NCBI GenBank assembly: GCA_021162505.1
Contig: JAGGYO010000021.1
Coordinates: forward strand, 1-8,965
Length of the DNA: 8,965 bases
Source: a bacterium
GTDB taxonomy: Bacteria > AUK180
Direction of reading: 5' to 3'
Shown: piece by piece, positions 1 through 6,321 of the stretch
Layout: every line of letters starts with the position of its first letter
How positions within the stretch are numbered: position 1 is the stretch's first letter
Notes under the pieces: generated by a model
What the model was told of the DNA's origin: nothing
Database searches by the model: none
The model's input: only the letters and a program-made list of their open reading frames with translations
Position numbers and translations under genes: made by a program

Positions 1-81
1 GATTATTATATCGATAACTTCGTTCTTTCTAATATTCTTACCTTTGAAAAGTCCAATATGTTGCGACACAGGACATGCCAT
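1..81 (-). CDS. Possible divergent gene, N-terminal 27 codons only
   Basis: A minus-strand frame opens with ATG at 81 and stays open to the window edge. The peptide begins MACPVSQHIGLF and continues with a basic, Ile-rich stretch. I do not recognise the family. The + strand here is T-rich, whereas real coding strands in this window are purine-rich, which favours minus-strand coding. A + strand frame is also open from 1 to 84 (ending TGA), but its codon use looks less like its neighbours. No Shine-Dalgarno sequence is visible before the ATG, and the length is too short for certainty. If real, it is divergently transcribed from the gene at 116. Confidence 0.4.
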   Translation of the reverse strand, partial: MACPVSQHIGLFKGKNIRKNEVIDIII

Positions 82-109
82 TGATTTTAATTTGGATATA
101 TGTTAGAAT
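81..109 (+). promoter_or_regulatory. Sigma70-type promoter for the unit starting at 116
   Basis: The -35 TTGATT (81-86) and -10 TAGAAT (104-109) are separated by 17 bp, and TGT precedes the -10 (extended -10). The expected transcription start, 6-7 nt past the -10, falls at about 115-117, on the ATG of the first gene, so the mRNA may be leaderless. Confidence 0.6.
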
Positions 110-115
110 AATCAT

Positions 116-763
116 ATGTATAGAAATTTAATTATAATCAATATTGAAGAAAGCAAAGGATTAATAGCAGAAAATCTTATCAAAGAAAAATATTTTCAAC
201 ATGTCTTGAAGAATGGCAAAATCCTTATAAATTACGGTTCAACCAATTATTATATTCTAAAAGCCCTGGACATTGAAGTTGATTATGAAAATTATCTTGC
301 CGGAAAAGTAAAAGATGGAGAGTTTCAAATAACAGAAGCCTCTAAACGAGAAAAGCTGGTGCTTTTGGATAAAGGTAAGGTCAAGAGGGTAATGTTGAGA
401 GAAGGTGTTGAAATGCTTTCAAAGGGTGATCTTTTTATAAAGGGCGGAAATATTCTTTTTGATGATGCTACTGTGGGTGTTTTTGCCATATCTGAAACGG
501 GTGGAACAGTAGGATTTATTGCAGAACTTTGCACCAAAGGGATTGATATTATTTCTCCAATAAGCATATCAAAAAGAGCTTTAAATTATCCAAAACAATT
601 TACTATTGACGGTTATGATCCTGCTATATATTATTTAAAAAATACAAAAATTTATACAGAAATTGATGCCTTTAAAAGATCGAATTATAACTCGATCTTT
701 CTTGGTATGAACGGAATATTTAATAATTCATTTTTAGTATTTGAATTAACAGAGGAGGAGTAA
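116..763 (+). CDS. Conserved protein of unknown function, 215 aa
   Basis: No enzymatic function can be assigned. The protein has no signal peptide or membrane segment. It shows a succession of Gly-rich turns: GKILINYGSTN (35-45), a KGDLFIKGGN segment (103-112), ETGGTVG (127-133) and an IISPISISK segment (145-153). The order 'GSTN near residue 40, then IKGGN, then GGTVG' resembles an uncharacterised family I recall from anaerobic bacteria, in which a GTTN motif and an ARG..I.P segment recur; this is memory, not a search. The glycine loops could bind a nucleotide or cofactor, which is inference. No Shine-Dalgarno sequence precedes ATG 116, and the promoter places the mRNA start at that ATG. The stop codon directly abuts the ATG of the SPFH gene, so the two are very likely co-transcribed and perhaps translationally coupled. 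Confidence 0.85.
   Translation: MYRNLIIINIEESKGLIAENLIKEKYFQHVLKNGKILINYGSTNYYILKALDIEVDYENYLAGKVKDGEFQITEASKREKLVLLDKGKVKRVMLREGVEMLSKGDLFIKGGNILFDDATVGVFAISETGGTVGFIAELCTKGIDIISPISISKRALNYPKQFTIDGYDPAIYYLKNTKIYTEIDAFKRSNYNSIFLGMNGIFNNSFLVFELTEEE
675..700 (+). repeat. 9-bp perfect inverted repeat inside the 3' end of the first gene
   Basis: AAAGATCGA (675-683) and TCGATCTTT (692-700) form a perfect 9-bp stem with an 8-nt loop, about 60 nt before the stop codon of the 215-aa gene. No T tract follows the stem (the next bases are cttgg), so it does not look like an intrinsic terminator. It might influence mRNA stability or simply reflect codon choice. Confidence 0.4.
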
Positions 764-1711
764 ATGGGCTTGCTAATTTTTTTGATCATTGTTGCTGTTG
801 CTATTTCTATTTTTATGGGTTATAAACCCGGTAAAAGTTTTTGGATGAATAAGGAGGGAAAAGTTATGAAAAATTCAGTAAAGGGTTCACTGATCGGTCT
901 TATTGTTATTTTGATAGTTGCAATTTCTATCGTTAGTTCGGGAATTGTAATAGTTCACCCCGGAAATGTTATAATTAAATTCAACAAATTTTCTCATAAG
1001 GGAAATTTATCTGCCATGGGACAGGGATTTCATATTGTTTTCCCATTCATCTATGCCTTTGATAAATATAATGTAAGAATACAGGAATATACAATGTCCG
1101 TTTCGAAAGCAGAGGGTAAAAAATATGGTGATGACTCTGTTTGGTCTCCTACAAAGGAAGGTCTTCAAGTAGGTGTTGATCTCACATTATGGTTCAGATT
1201 GGATACTAATAGAATAATTGAACTACATAAGACAATTGGCAGGGATTATGAAGAGAAGATTATTAGACCGGCGATCAGGTCGCTGATCAGAAATACTGTT
1301 TCACAATATGGGGTAATGGAACTTTACTCTACAAAAAGAGCAGAAGTACAGGAAGTTATATTTCAAGGAATAAAAAAAGATCTTTCAAACAAAGGTATCA
1401 TTATTGATAGATTGCTCTTAAGAGACATTGCTTTTCCAAAGGAGTTCCAAAACGCCATTGAAGAAAAGCAGATTGCCCAACAGCAGGCACAAAAGATGAA
1501 ATATGTTCTTGAAAAAGAGCAAAAAGAGGCGGAAAGAAAGAGGATCGAGGCAAATGGCGAAGCAAAAAAGATTACGATTATAAATGAAGCATTAAGAAAA
1601 AGCCCTAATTATATAAAATATCTGTATGTAGATAAACTTTCTGATAAGATAAAGGTCATTGTTTCGGATCAGTCAACAATAATGGATCTAAAGGGATTAA
1701 TTGGGCAATAA
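764..1711 (+). CDS. Prohibitin-like SPFH/band 7 membrane protein
   Basis: A membrane-anchored scaffold protein of the SPFH (stomatin/prohibitin/flotillin/HflKC) superfamily, 315 aa. Hydrophobic segments lie at about 2-18 and 43-66, separated by a Lys-rich loop. The SPFH domain spans about 60-225 and includes the prohibitin-like block IRPAIRSLIRNTVSQYG (167-183) and DIAFPKEFQNAIEEKQ (221-236). A charged coiled coil at about 230-270 leads into the IEANGEAKKI motif (261-270) usual in the family. Such proteins form ring-shaped oligomers that organise membrane patches and often modulate membrane proteases; the partner here is unknown. The Lys-rich loop suggests it is cytoplasmic, placing the SPFH domain outside, as in HflK/HflC. 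ATG 764 has GGAGGAG five bases upstream and directly follows the preceding stop. A second, internal start at 866 also has a strong ribosome binding site. The 3' end overlaps the next gene by 11 nt. Confidence 0.93.
   Translation: MGLLIFLIIVAVAISIFMGYKPGKSFWMNKEGKVMKNSVKGSLIGLIVILIVAISIVSSGIVIVHPGNVIIKFNKFSHKGNLSAMGQGFHIVFPFIYAFDKYNVRIQEYTMSVSKAEGKKYGDDSVWSPTKEGLQVGVDLTLWFRLDTNRIIELHKTIGRDYEEKIIRPAIRSLIRNTVSQYGVMELYSTKRAEVQEVIFQGIKKDLSNKGIIIDRLLLRDIAFPKEFQNAIEEKQIAQQQAQKMKYVLEKEQKEAERKRIEANGEAKKITIINEALRKSPNYIKYLYVDKLSDKIKVIVSDQSTIMDLKGLIGQ
851..868 (+). promoter_or_regulatory. Internal ribosome binding site and alternative SPFH start
   Basis: AAGGAGGG (851-858) lies seven bases before an in-frame ATG at 866 (Met35 of the SPFH protein). 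This is as strong as the site before ATG 764. Starting here would drop the first hydrophobic segment and give a 281-aa, single-span protein with the layout normal for stomatin/HflC-type proteins. Either this is the true start or two forms are made. Confidence 0.45.
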
Positions 1712-2729
1712 AAAATATAAAATAAACTATCTTTTCACAATATTTTTTGCAATTTTAACAGGGATTTATCACGGCTATAGTGAAATAATATATTATGTTC
1801 TATTTTTCCTGACTCTGTATTTTTTAATACGGTCAAAGAGCAAAATTGTAACTATTATCTCAGCTTTTCTAATGATTTTAATCTCTCTCTTATGGACTTA
1901 TAATGTGATCGGCTTAAAATTTCTATTACCATTTTTTATTATTTTCCTACTATATCTATTTTATTTATGGTTATTAGTATTTTTAAAGGGTAAATATACA
2001 TTGCTGCTAATAGTCCTTTTACCGCTTATTGAATTTATAATTATCACTTTTAATATTTTTCCACCTGTTTTATTAAGTTATCCCATAAACGGATTGTTTT
2101 TCAATAAATTCATCATCGGTTTTTACGGAGTATCATTGATATTTGCAGTATTGATATTCATTTTAAAGAATTCAAAAAGAGGCCTTTACTATGTATTAAT
2201 AACATTAGTTATCCTCTTATTTCTTCCGGTACATAGTAATCCGAATAATGATTTGAAAATATTAAGACCAAAGATTGATAAAGGGATCTCTGTTGTGAAG
2301 TATCTTAATAGCTTAAACGGTTATGATGGTGTAATTTTGTCTGAATATTTCTTTCGCCGCGACTTTCAAAAGGATGAGAAGATAATAAGGGAACTTTTTA
2401 ACGATTACTTTAAAAATAACGGTTTTCTTGCTTTTGGGTTCACAAAAAATAGAAGTGGGAAAATAGAAAGTTGGGCTGGAATAATGACAAAGAACAGATC
2501 ACTTTTTGTACGGAAAAAACATCCTGTACTTTTTTTAGAACCGAAATATAAGAAATTAAACCCATTTGATCACACATTTATCTATAAAAATCATATTTTG
2601 AGGTTATTTGTTTGTCAGGATATTTATTTCCCTGATGTGCAAATGCAGATAAAAAAAGGGGATATCCTCATTGCTCCTATATATATCCCAGAAAGGTGGC
2701 ATTTAAAAGGAAAGGTTTATATAAAATAG
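1701..2729 (+). CDS. Lnt-like membrane protein with truncated CN-hydrolase domain
   Basis: Resembles apolipoprotein N-acyltransferase (Lnt), which transfers a third acyl chain to the N-terminal cysteine of lipoproteins at the outer face of the inner membrane. About seven hydrophobic segments fill residues 8-177, followed by a nitrilase-type domain. All three triad positions can be aligned: Glu215 in ILSEYFF, Lys272 in FVRKKHPVLFLE (Lnt: YxKxHLVPFGE) and Cys305 in FVCQDIYFPD (Lnt: CYEIxFPE). The protein is 342 aa, against roughly 500 for typical Lnt, and ends 37 residues after the Cys, without the second half of the nitrilase fold or the C-terminal membrane helix. It starts at TTG 1701 with AAGGG a few bases upstream, overlapping the SPFH gene by 11 nt. 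It could be a reduced active enzyme, a diverged acyltransferase or a decaying gene. The fold assignment is fairly firm, the activity is not. Confidence 0.72.
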   Translation: MGNKKYKINYLFTIFFAILTGIYHGYSEIIYYVLFFLTLYFLIRSKSKIVTIISAFLMILISLLWTYNVIGLKFLLPFFIIFLLYLFYLWLLVFLKGKYTLLLIVLLPLIEFIIITFNIFPPVLLSYPINGLFFNKFIIGFYGVSLIFAVLIFILKNSKRGLYYVLITLVILLFLPVHSNPNNDLKILRPKIDKGISVVKYLNSLNGYDGVILSEYFFRRDFQKDEKIIRELFNDYFKNNGFLAFGFTKNRSGKIESWAGIMTKNRSLFVRKKHPVLFLEPKYKKLNPFDHTFIYKNHILRLFVCQDIYFPDVQMQIKKGDILIAPIYIPERWHLKGKVYIK

Positions 2730-2769
2730 CAGTTAGAGGATAGTAAAAAAATAAAAAGCAATGGAATTA

Positions 2770-2815
2770 CCGCAGCACCAAGAAGGTGCTGGATATACCA
2801 CGGAGCACTGGTGAC
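2770..2815. repeat. GC-rich hairpin block between operons
   Basis: This 46-bp block is about 59% G+C (27 of 46 by count) in strongly AT-rich surroundings. CAGCACC (2773-2779) and GGTGCTG (2785-2791) form a perfect 7-bp stem with loop AAGAA. A weaker ACCA/TGGT pair (2797-2800, 2809-2812) follows. GGTGCT (2785-2790) could alternatively pair with AGCACT (2804-2809), so two mutually exclusive folds exist. No T tract follows the first hairpin on either strand, so it is not a canonical terminator. It may be a dispersed extragenic palindrome or a 3' mRNA end structure of the upstream unit. Confidence 0.5.
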
Positions 2816-2844
2816 TTAGTACTTCTTTTTGAATTTACTTTATA

Positions 2845-2873
2845 TTGATTTTATCTTGAATTTTTGATATACT
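2845..2873 (+). promoter_or_regulatory. Sigma70-type promoter for the butyrate kinase operon
   Basis: TTGATT (2845-2850), a 17-bp spacer and TATACT (2868-2873), preceded by TGA as an extended -10. The predicted start near 2880 leaves a leader of under 20 nt carrying the AGGAG ribosome binding site. This rules out an upstream TTG start at 2874. Confidence 0.75.
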
Positions 2874-2897
2874 TTGAATATTAAATTAGGAGATATT

Positions 2898-3980
2898 ATG
2901 GGGAAATTAATATTGATCATTAATCCAGGTTCCACATCGACAAAATACGGAATCTATGACTATAATACCGGTAAAATGCTGGTGGAAAAAGAGTTACTTC
3001 ATTCAAGAGAAGAATTGAAAGATTTTGAGCATATTACCGATCAAGCTGATTTTAGAGAAAAGATTATTTTAGATGCTTTATATAAAGAAGGGTATAAAGA
3101 AACAGATCTCATTGCAATTGCAGCAAGAGGCGGATTACTTCATCCCATTTCAGGAAGTGTTTATAAAGTCAATGACGATATGGTAAAAGATCTTAGAGAA
3201 TGTAATTATGGTGAGCATGCTTCTAACTTAGGAGGTATTATTGGTAAAAAGTTTATGGAAAATTATAATATCCCCGCCTTTATTGTGGATTCCGTATCCG
3301 TAAATGAATTGAGTGATTATGCTAAGGTTTCCGGTCATCCTAAAATAGAAAGAATTGCAAGAGCACATAATTTGAATATTCGTCGTGTTGCAAGAAAGGT
3401 CGCAAAGGAATTAGACAAAGAATTTAATCAAATCAATATGATCGGGATTCATATGGGTGGCGGCATTTCTGTCATTGCCATTGAGAAAGGGAAATTTACT
3501 GATGTGAATAATGCTTTATTGGGAGAAGGTCCTTTTACTACGGAAAGAGCAGGAACATTACCGCTTGACGGTGTAATTGATATGTGCTTTGAAGAGGGAA
3601 TGACAAAAGCGAAAATGAGAAAAGAATATACCAAACATTCCGGCTTAATTGCATATTTAGGCACCAATGATCTTAGGGAGATCGAGGATCGGGTTATTGC
3701 GGGTGATAAGAAAGCAGAATTTTATTTAATGGCAATGGCATATCGCGTGGCTAAATCAATTGGTGCTATGGCAGCAGTTATGGACGGTAAAGTGGAAGCG
3801 ATCTTTTTGACAGGTGGGATGGCTCGTTGCCCTCAATTAGTGGAACGAATTACAAAAAAAACAAGCTTTATTGCACCTGTATTCAATTATGCTGGTCAAT
3901 TTGAAATGATCGCATTAGCAGAAGGTGTGGAAAGAGCGTTGAACGGAAAGGAGAATATATATGACTACAAGGGTGTTTAA
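2898..3980 (+). CDS. buk: Butyrate kinase
   Basis: Reversibly transfers phosphate between ATP and butyrate (or related short/branched acids). In fermenters it runs towards ATP formation from butyryl phosphate. It is a 360-aa cytoplasmic ASKHA-fold kinase, close to the usual ~355 aa. Visible signatures: phosphate-1 loop INPGSTSTK (8-16), RGG (77-79), DSVSV (131-135), IHMGGGISV (184-192), GEGPFTTERAGTLP (209-222), adenosine-binding FLTGGMA (303-309) and the C-terminal YAGQFEMIALAEG (331-343). These match butyrate kinase rather than acetate kinase. ATG 2898 was chosen because AGGAG (2888-2892) sits five bases upstream; an in-frame TTG at 2874 lies before the predicted transcription start. No phosphotransbutyrylase gene is in the window, so the acyl-phosphate source must be encoded elsewhere. 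The 3' end overlaps the lipoprotein isomerase gene by 20 nt, a tight but functionally unexpected linkage. Branched-chain acids are an alternative physiological substrate. Confidence 0.95.
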   Translation: MGKLILIINPGSTSTKYGIYDYNTGKMLVEKELLHSREELKDFEHITDQADFREKIILDALYKEGYKETDLIAIAARGGLLHPISGSVYKVNDDMVKDLRECNYGEHASNLGGIIGKKFMENYNIPAFIVDSVSVNELSDYAKVSGHPKIERIARAHNLNIRRVARKVAKELDKEFNQINMIGIHMGGGISVIAIEKGKFTDVNNALLGEGPFTTERAGTLPLDGVIDMCFEEGMTKAKMRKEYTKHSGLIAYLGTNDLREIEDRVIAGDKKAEFYLMAMAYRVAKSIGAMAAVMDGKVEAIFLTGGMARCPQLVERITKKTSFIAPVFNYAGQFEMIALAEGVERALNGKENIYDYKGV

Positions 3981-5268
3981 AGGTTTTATTTTCGTATTTG
4001 CATTATTGCTTCTTATTGCGGGCTGCAAAAGCAAAGGTGTAAAGGTGGCGATATATAAAGGCGGTACTGTTTATTTGTCAAAACAGGTAATGGAAGAAAA
4101 AGCTCCTGCGGATATCTCAAAAAGAATAGATCATGCTTTAAAGGATAGATTATTGTTAAAATTTGCCAAAGAAAATGGTATCTATGATAAGGACAAGATC
4201 AGAAACAATGCGGAAAAATTCAAGTATCAGATCGCTTATTCTTATTTATTATCAAAATTCCAGTCAAAAATAAATATTACAGAGGAGATGATAAAAAAAA
4301 TATTTGAAACAGATCTTCAATACAAAGGGAAAAAGTATGAGCAAGTTAAGGAGCTCATAAGATCACATTTAATGGGAAAAGCAATGGAAAAAGCCATAGG
4401 TGATGAAATATATAAATATAAACCTGACCATAATATTAAGATAAATAAAGAATATCTGGATTTCACAAAATATCCGCCAAATAAGAGTTCACTTGTTATT
4501 GCAACCATTGATGATGAAATAAAAATAACCAATAATATGGTAAATAATCGTCTTCGTTATTTAAATGAAAAAGAAACTCCTGAGCAATCATTGAATTATT
4601 TGATAAATATAAGTATCATAAGATTGGCATCAAAGAAATACATCAATAATAAAGAAGTACAAAAGAAACTCAGGAAATACTATGATAATATGGCTCTTCG
4701 ATATATGAAATTGACATATATTTTTGAAAAGAACCCGCTGAGTATGGAGGTCTTAAAAAAATTCTATGATGACCATATAAAAGATTTTTATTCACACCCC
4801 GAACTGGTGCATATAAGACATATATTGTTTGATTCCAAGGAAGAAGCCCAAAAAGTATTAGCTAATATATTGAAAAGCAAAGATCCCCAAAAGACATTTT
4901 TTGAAAATGCCAGAAAATACGCCAGAGGACCTGAAATACTAAAAGAAAATGCAGGTGATTTGGGAGATATTCCTTTCGAAGCTATGCCCGAATCATTTTC
5001 CAAAGCGGCTTTTTCTTTGAAAAACGGCGAGATCTATAAGGATGTGATAAAAACATACTTAGGTTATCATTTGATCAGGTGTGAAGGTAGGAAGAAGCCG
5101 GAAGTATTGGATTTTGCTAAAAATAAACAAAAAGTTCTGCAGGATATGAAAAACTATATTAAGATCACTAAATTCAACGAGTTTTTAAAAGGACTTATTA
5201 AGGAATATGGTGTTAAGGTGTTGTATTCCCAGTATAAAGGAGTTTATAAAGATGGGCAAAAAAAATAG
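3961..5268 (+). CDS. SurA/PrsA-like parvulin peptidyl-prolyl isomerase lipoprotein
   Basis: An envelope folding factor that isomerises prolyl bonds and chaperones exported proteins. Residues 1-21 form a lipoprotein signal with lipobox IAGC, so Cys22 is the likely lipidated N-terminus; Lys follows it, not the Asp that favours inner-membrane retention in enterobacteria. Helical SurA-N-like regions occupy about 40-165 and 180-275; the latter opens with a VIATIDDEIKIT segment. A single parvulin domain lies at about 282-376: HIRHILF (284-290), GDLGDIPFEAMPESF (332-346), AAFSLKNGEI (349-358) and GYHLIRCEG (368-376). A basic C-terminal tail follows. The start ATG has AAAGGAG seven bases upstream and lies inside the end of buk; the 3' end overlaps the next small gene by 17 nt. 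With 435 aa and one parvulin domain it is SurA-like in layout but lipid-anchored like PrsA, so I assign no symbol. Confidence 0.92.
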   Translation: MTTRVFKGFIFVFALLLLIAGCKSKGVKVAIYKGGTVYLSKQVMEEKAPADISKRIDHALKDRLLLKFAKENGIYDKDKIRNNAEKFKYQIAYSYLLSKFQSKINITEEMIKKIFETDLQYKGKKYEQVKELIRSHLMGKAMEKAIGDEIYKYKPDHNIKINKEYLDFTKYPPNKSSLVIATIDDEIKITNNMVNNRLRYLNEKETPEQSLNYLINISIIRLASKKYINNKEVQKKLRKYYDNMALRYMKLTYIFEKNPLSMEVLKKFYDDHIKDFYSHPELVHIRHILFDSKEEAQKVLANILKSKDPQKTFFENARKYARGPEILKENAGDLGDIPFEAMPESFSKAAFSLKNGEIYKDVIKTYLGYHLIRCEGRKKPEVLDFAKNKQKVLQDMKNYIKITKFNEFLKGLIKEYGVKVLYSQYKGVYKDGQKK

Positions 5269-5446
5269 AAAGAAACTTAATATTGAACTCGATTCGAAAA
5301 AGAAGGAAATTAAAAAACAAGTGACCAATTTGGAGGATGAAGGTGAAAAGATCTCTTTGGGAAAGGGCTTTTTGATCCTGCCTTTGATCGTTGCTGCTGC
5401 CTTGACCCTTGTATTTTATATACTTGTTTTTATAATGGTTAAATAA
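5252..5446 (+). CDS. Small tail-anchored membrane protein, 64 aa
   Basis: I do not recognise a family. The first ~38 residues are highly charged (KKNRKKLN, then DSKKKEIKK) and probably helical. One hydrophobic segment (about 40-62, FLILPLIVAAALTLVFYILV) reaches almost to the C-terminus, so the protein should be tail-anchored with a cytoplasmic basic N-terminus. ATG 5252 is preferred over an upstream in-frame ATG at 5207 because AAAGGAG (5236-5242) is correctly placed nine bases before it. It overlaps the isomerase gene by 17 nt, and its stop shares one base with the following ATG (TAATG), so it is a translationally coupled member of the butyrate kinase operon. A role as adaptor or secretion accessory is possible but unsupported. 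Confidence 0.75.
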   Translation: MGKKNRKKLNIELDSKKKEIKKQVTNLEDEGEKISLGKGFLILPLIVAAALTLVFYILVFIMVK

Positions 5447-5895
5447 TGGATACTGAGAAAATAAAAAAAATAAAATATATTGAACAGCAGTTCAAGGGGA
5501 TTAATAAAGAAACTCTTTTTCAGGACTATTTAATGGAACTTTTTACGGGATTAGAGCAAAACATAGATAAAAAATTTCCTGATGTGGGAAAATATAGCAT
5601 TATCAGCGAAATACCAAAGGATCGAGAAAAGGCATTTAAAGCAAAGATAATAGATGATTCTAAAGCCGCTATTGAGAAATTAAGTGAAGCCCTGAAAAAG
5701 AATATGCTCATCATTGAAGAGGCAGGTATCCAAAAAGAAATTATTGATTATTCTGAAAATGTTAAGGCATTGATACAAATTATTGTGAATTACTATATTG
5801 TTGAGGACAAGGAAAAATATTTAAATGAGTTAGAAAGCGGCGGTTTCGACCTAAGAGTTATTTTAAGTAATCTATATTCTAATTTTAAAGGGTAA
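5446..5895 (+). CDS. Hypothetical helical cytoplasmic protein, 149 aa
   Basis: No recognisable domain. The sequence is Lys/Glu/Ile-rich with no signal peptide or membrane segment and looks almost wholly alpha-helical. Helices are suggested around 3-18, 21-42, 58-86, 95-118 and 121-147, with breaks at FPDVGKY (44-50) and SGGFD (131-135). There is no Shine-Dalgarno sequence before the ATG; the start overlaps the previous stop by one base, implying translation by re-initiation from the 64-aa gene. It is the last gene of the operon. Coding is supported by length, base use like its neighbours and the coupled start. Confidence 0.78.
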   Translation: MDTEKIKKIKYIEQQFKGINKETLFQDYLMELFTGLEQNIDKKFPDVGKYSIISEIPKDREKAFKAKIIDDSKAAIEKLSEALKKNMLIIEEAGIQKEIIDYSENVKALIQIIVNYYIVEDKEKYLNELESGGFDLRVILSNLYSNFKG

Positions 5896-5953
5896 AAATA
5901 TCGTTGTTTGCAGTGAAATTTAAACTAAAAGTCAAAAAAAATTACCTTTTAAC

Positions 5954-5981
5954 TTGACTTAAAATAAAAATATGTTATAAT
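5954..5981 (+). promoter_or_regulatory. Strong sigma70-type promoter for the rplU-rpmA operon
   Basis: TTGACT (5954-5959), a 16-bp spacer and a perfect TATAAT (5976-5981) with TGT before it (extended -10). Predicted start near 5988 gives a leader of about 22 nt with the ribosome binding site GGAGG at 5999-6003. There is therefore no room for a long L21 autoregulatory leader. Confidence 0.85.
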
Positions 5982-6009
5982 TAAAAAATATTGAATACGG
6001 AGGTAGCGT

Positions 6010-6312
6010 ATGTTCGTGATAATTGGTACAGGCGGAAAGCAGTACAAAGTTAAAGAAGGTGATGTTCTGGATGTTGAATATCTTAAGAAAAAAGAAGGTG
6101 ATAATGTAGATTTTCAGGTAAAATTTGCTATTGATGAAAATGATAAGATCGCAAATCCTGATAATGTCAAAGTAAGTGCTGAAATAGTAAAAAACTATAA
6201 GGCAAAAAAGGTAATCGCTTTTAAGTATAAAAGAAGAAAAAATTTCCATTTGACAAAAGGGCATAGACAATTGCTTTCACAAGTAAAGATCAAAAAGATC
6301 GAGATGAAATAG
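6010..6312 (+). CDS. rplU: 50S ribosomal protein L21
   Basis: A structural protein of the large ribosomal subunit that binds 23S rRNA. At 100 aa it is close to the usual ~103. The N-terminus FVIIGTGGKQYKVKEGD (2-18) and the basic C-terminal block FKYKRRKNFHLTKGHRQ (72-88) ending in a VKIKKI segment are diagnostic. ATG 6010 has GGAGG six bases upstream. It is the first gene after a near-consensus promoter and is separated from rpmA by 9 nt. No ysxB/prp protease gene lies between them, unlike in Firmicutes. Confidence 0.98.
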   Translation: MFVIIGTGGKQYKVKEGDVLDVEYLKKKEGDNVDFQVKFAIDENDKIANPDNVKVSAEIVKNYKAKKVIAFKYKRRKNFHLTKGHRQLLSQVKIKKIEMK

Positions 6313-6321
6313 GAGTAGAAA

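Noticed and set aside
1273..1288. GATCAG/CTGATC inverted repeat in the SPFH gene.
   Set aside because: Short, lies in a conserved coding segment and has no terminator or operator context.
2764..2794. Partial resemblance to the antisense of the 16S rRNA 515-530 region (ATTACCGC...GCTGG).
   Set aside because: The bases between the two matches form a different perfect hairpin, and the flanks show no rRNA similarity.
2730..2816. In-frame reading after the Lnt-like stop stays open for 29 codons and includes an NGITA segment reminiscent of the NTGIS motif of Lnt.
   Set aside because: The spacing from the catalytic Cys is too short, the surrounding residues do not match Lnt, and the stretch coincides with the GC-rich hairpin block. 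Probably coincidence.
2874..2897. Upstream TTG start for butyrate kinase.
   Set aside because: It lies immediately after the -10 box and before the predicted transcription start; the ATG at 2898 has its own AGGAG site.
5929..5960. Inverted repeat AAGTCAA/TTGACTT overlapping the rplU -35 box, a possible operator.
   Set aside because: Only 7 bp in very AT-rich DNA, and one arm is simply the -35 hexamer; insufficient support.
5959..6270. 103-codon minus-strand open frame opposite rplU and its promoter.
   Set aside because: It is antisense to the clear L21 gene, and its peptide is the Phe/Ile-rich product expected from the reverse of purine-rich coding DNA. The other minus-strand frames within genes were dismissed for the same reason.
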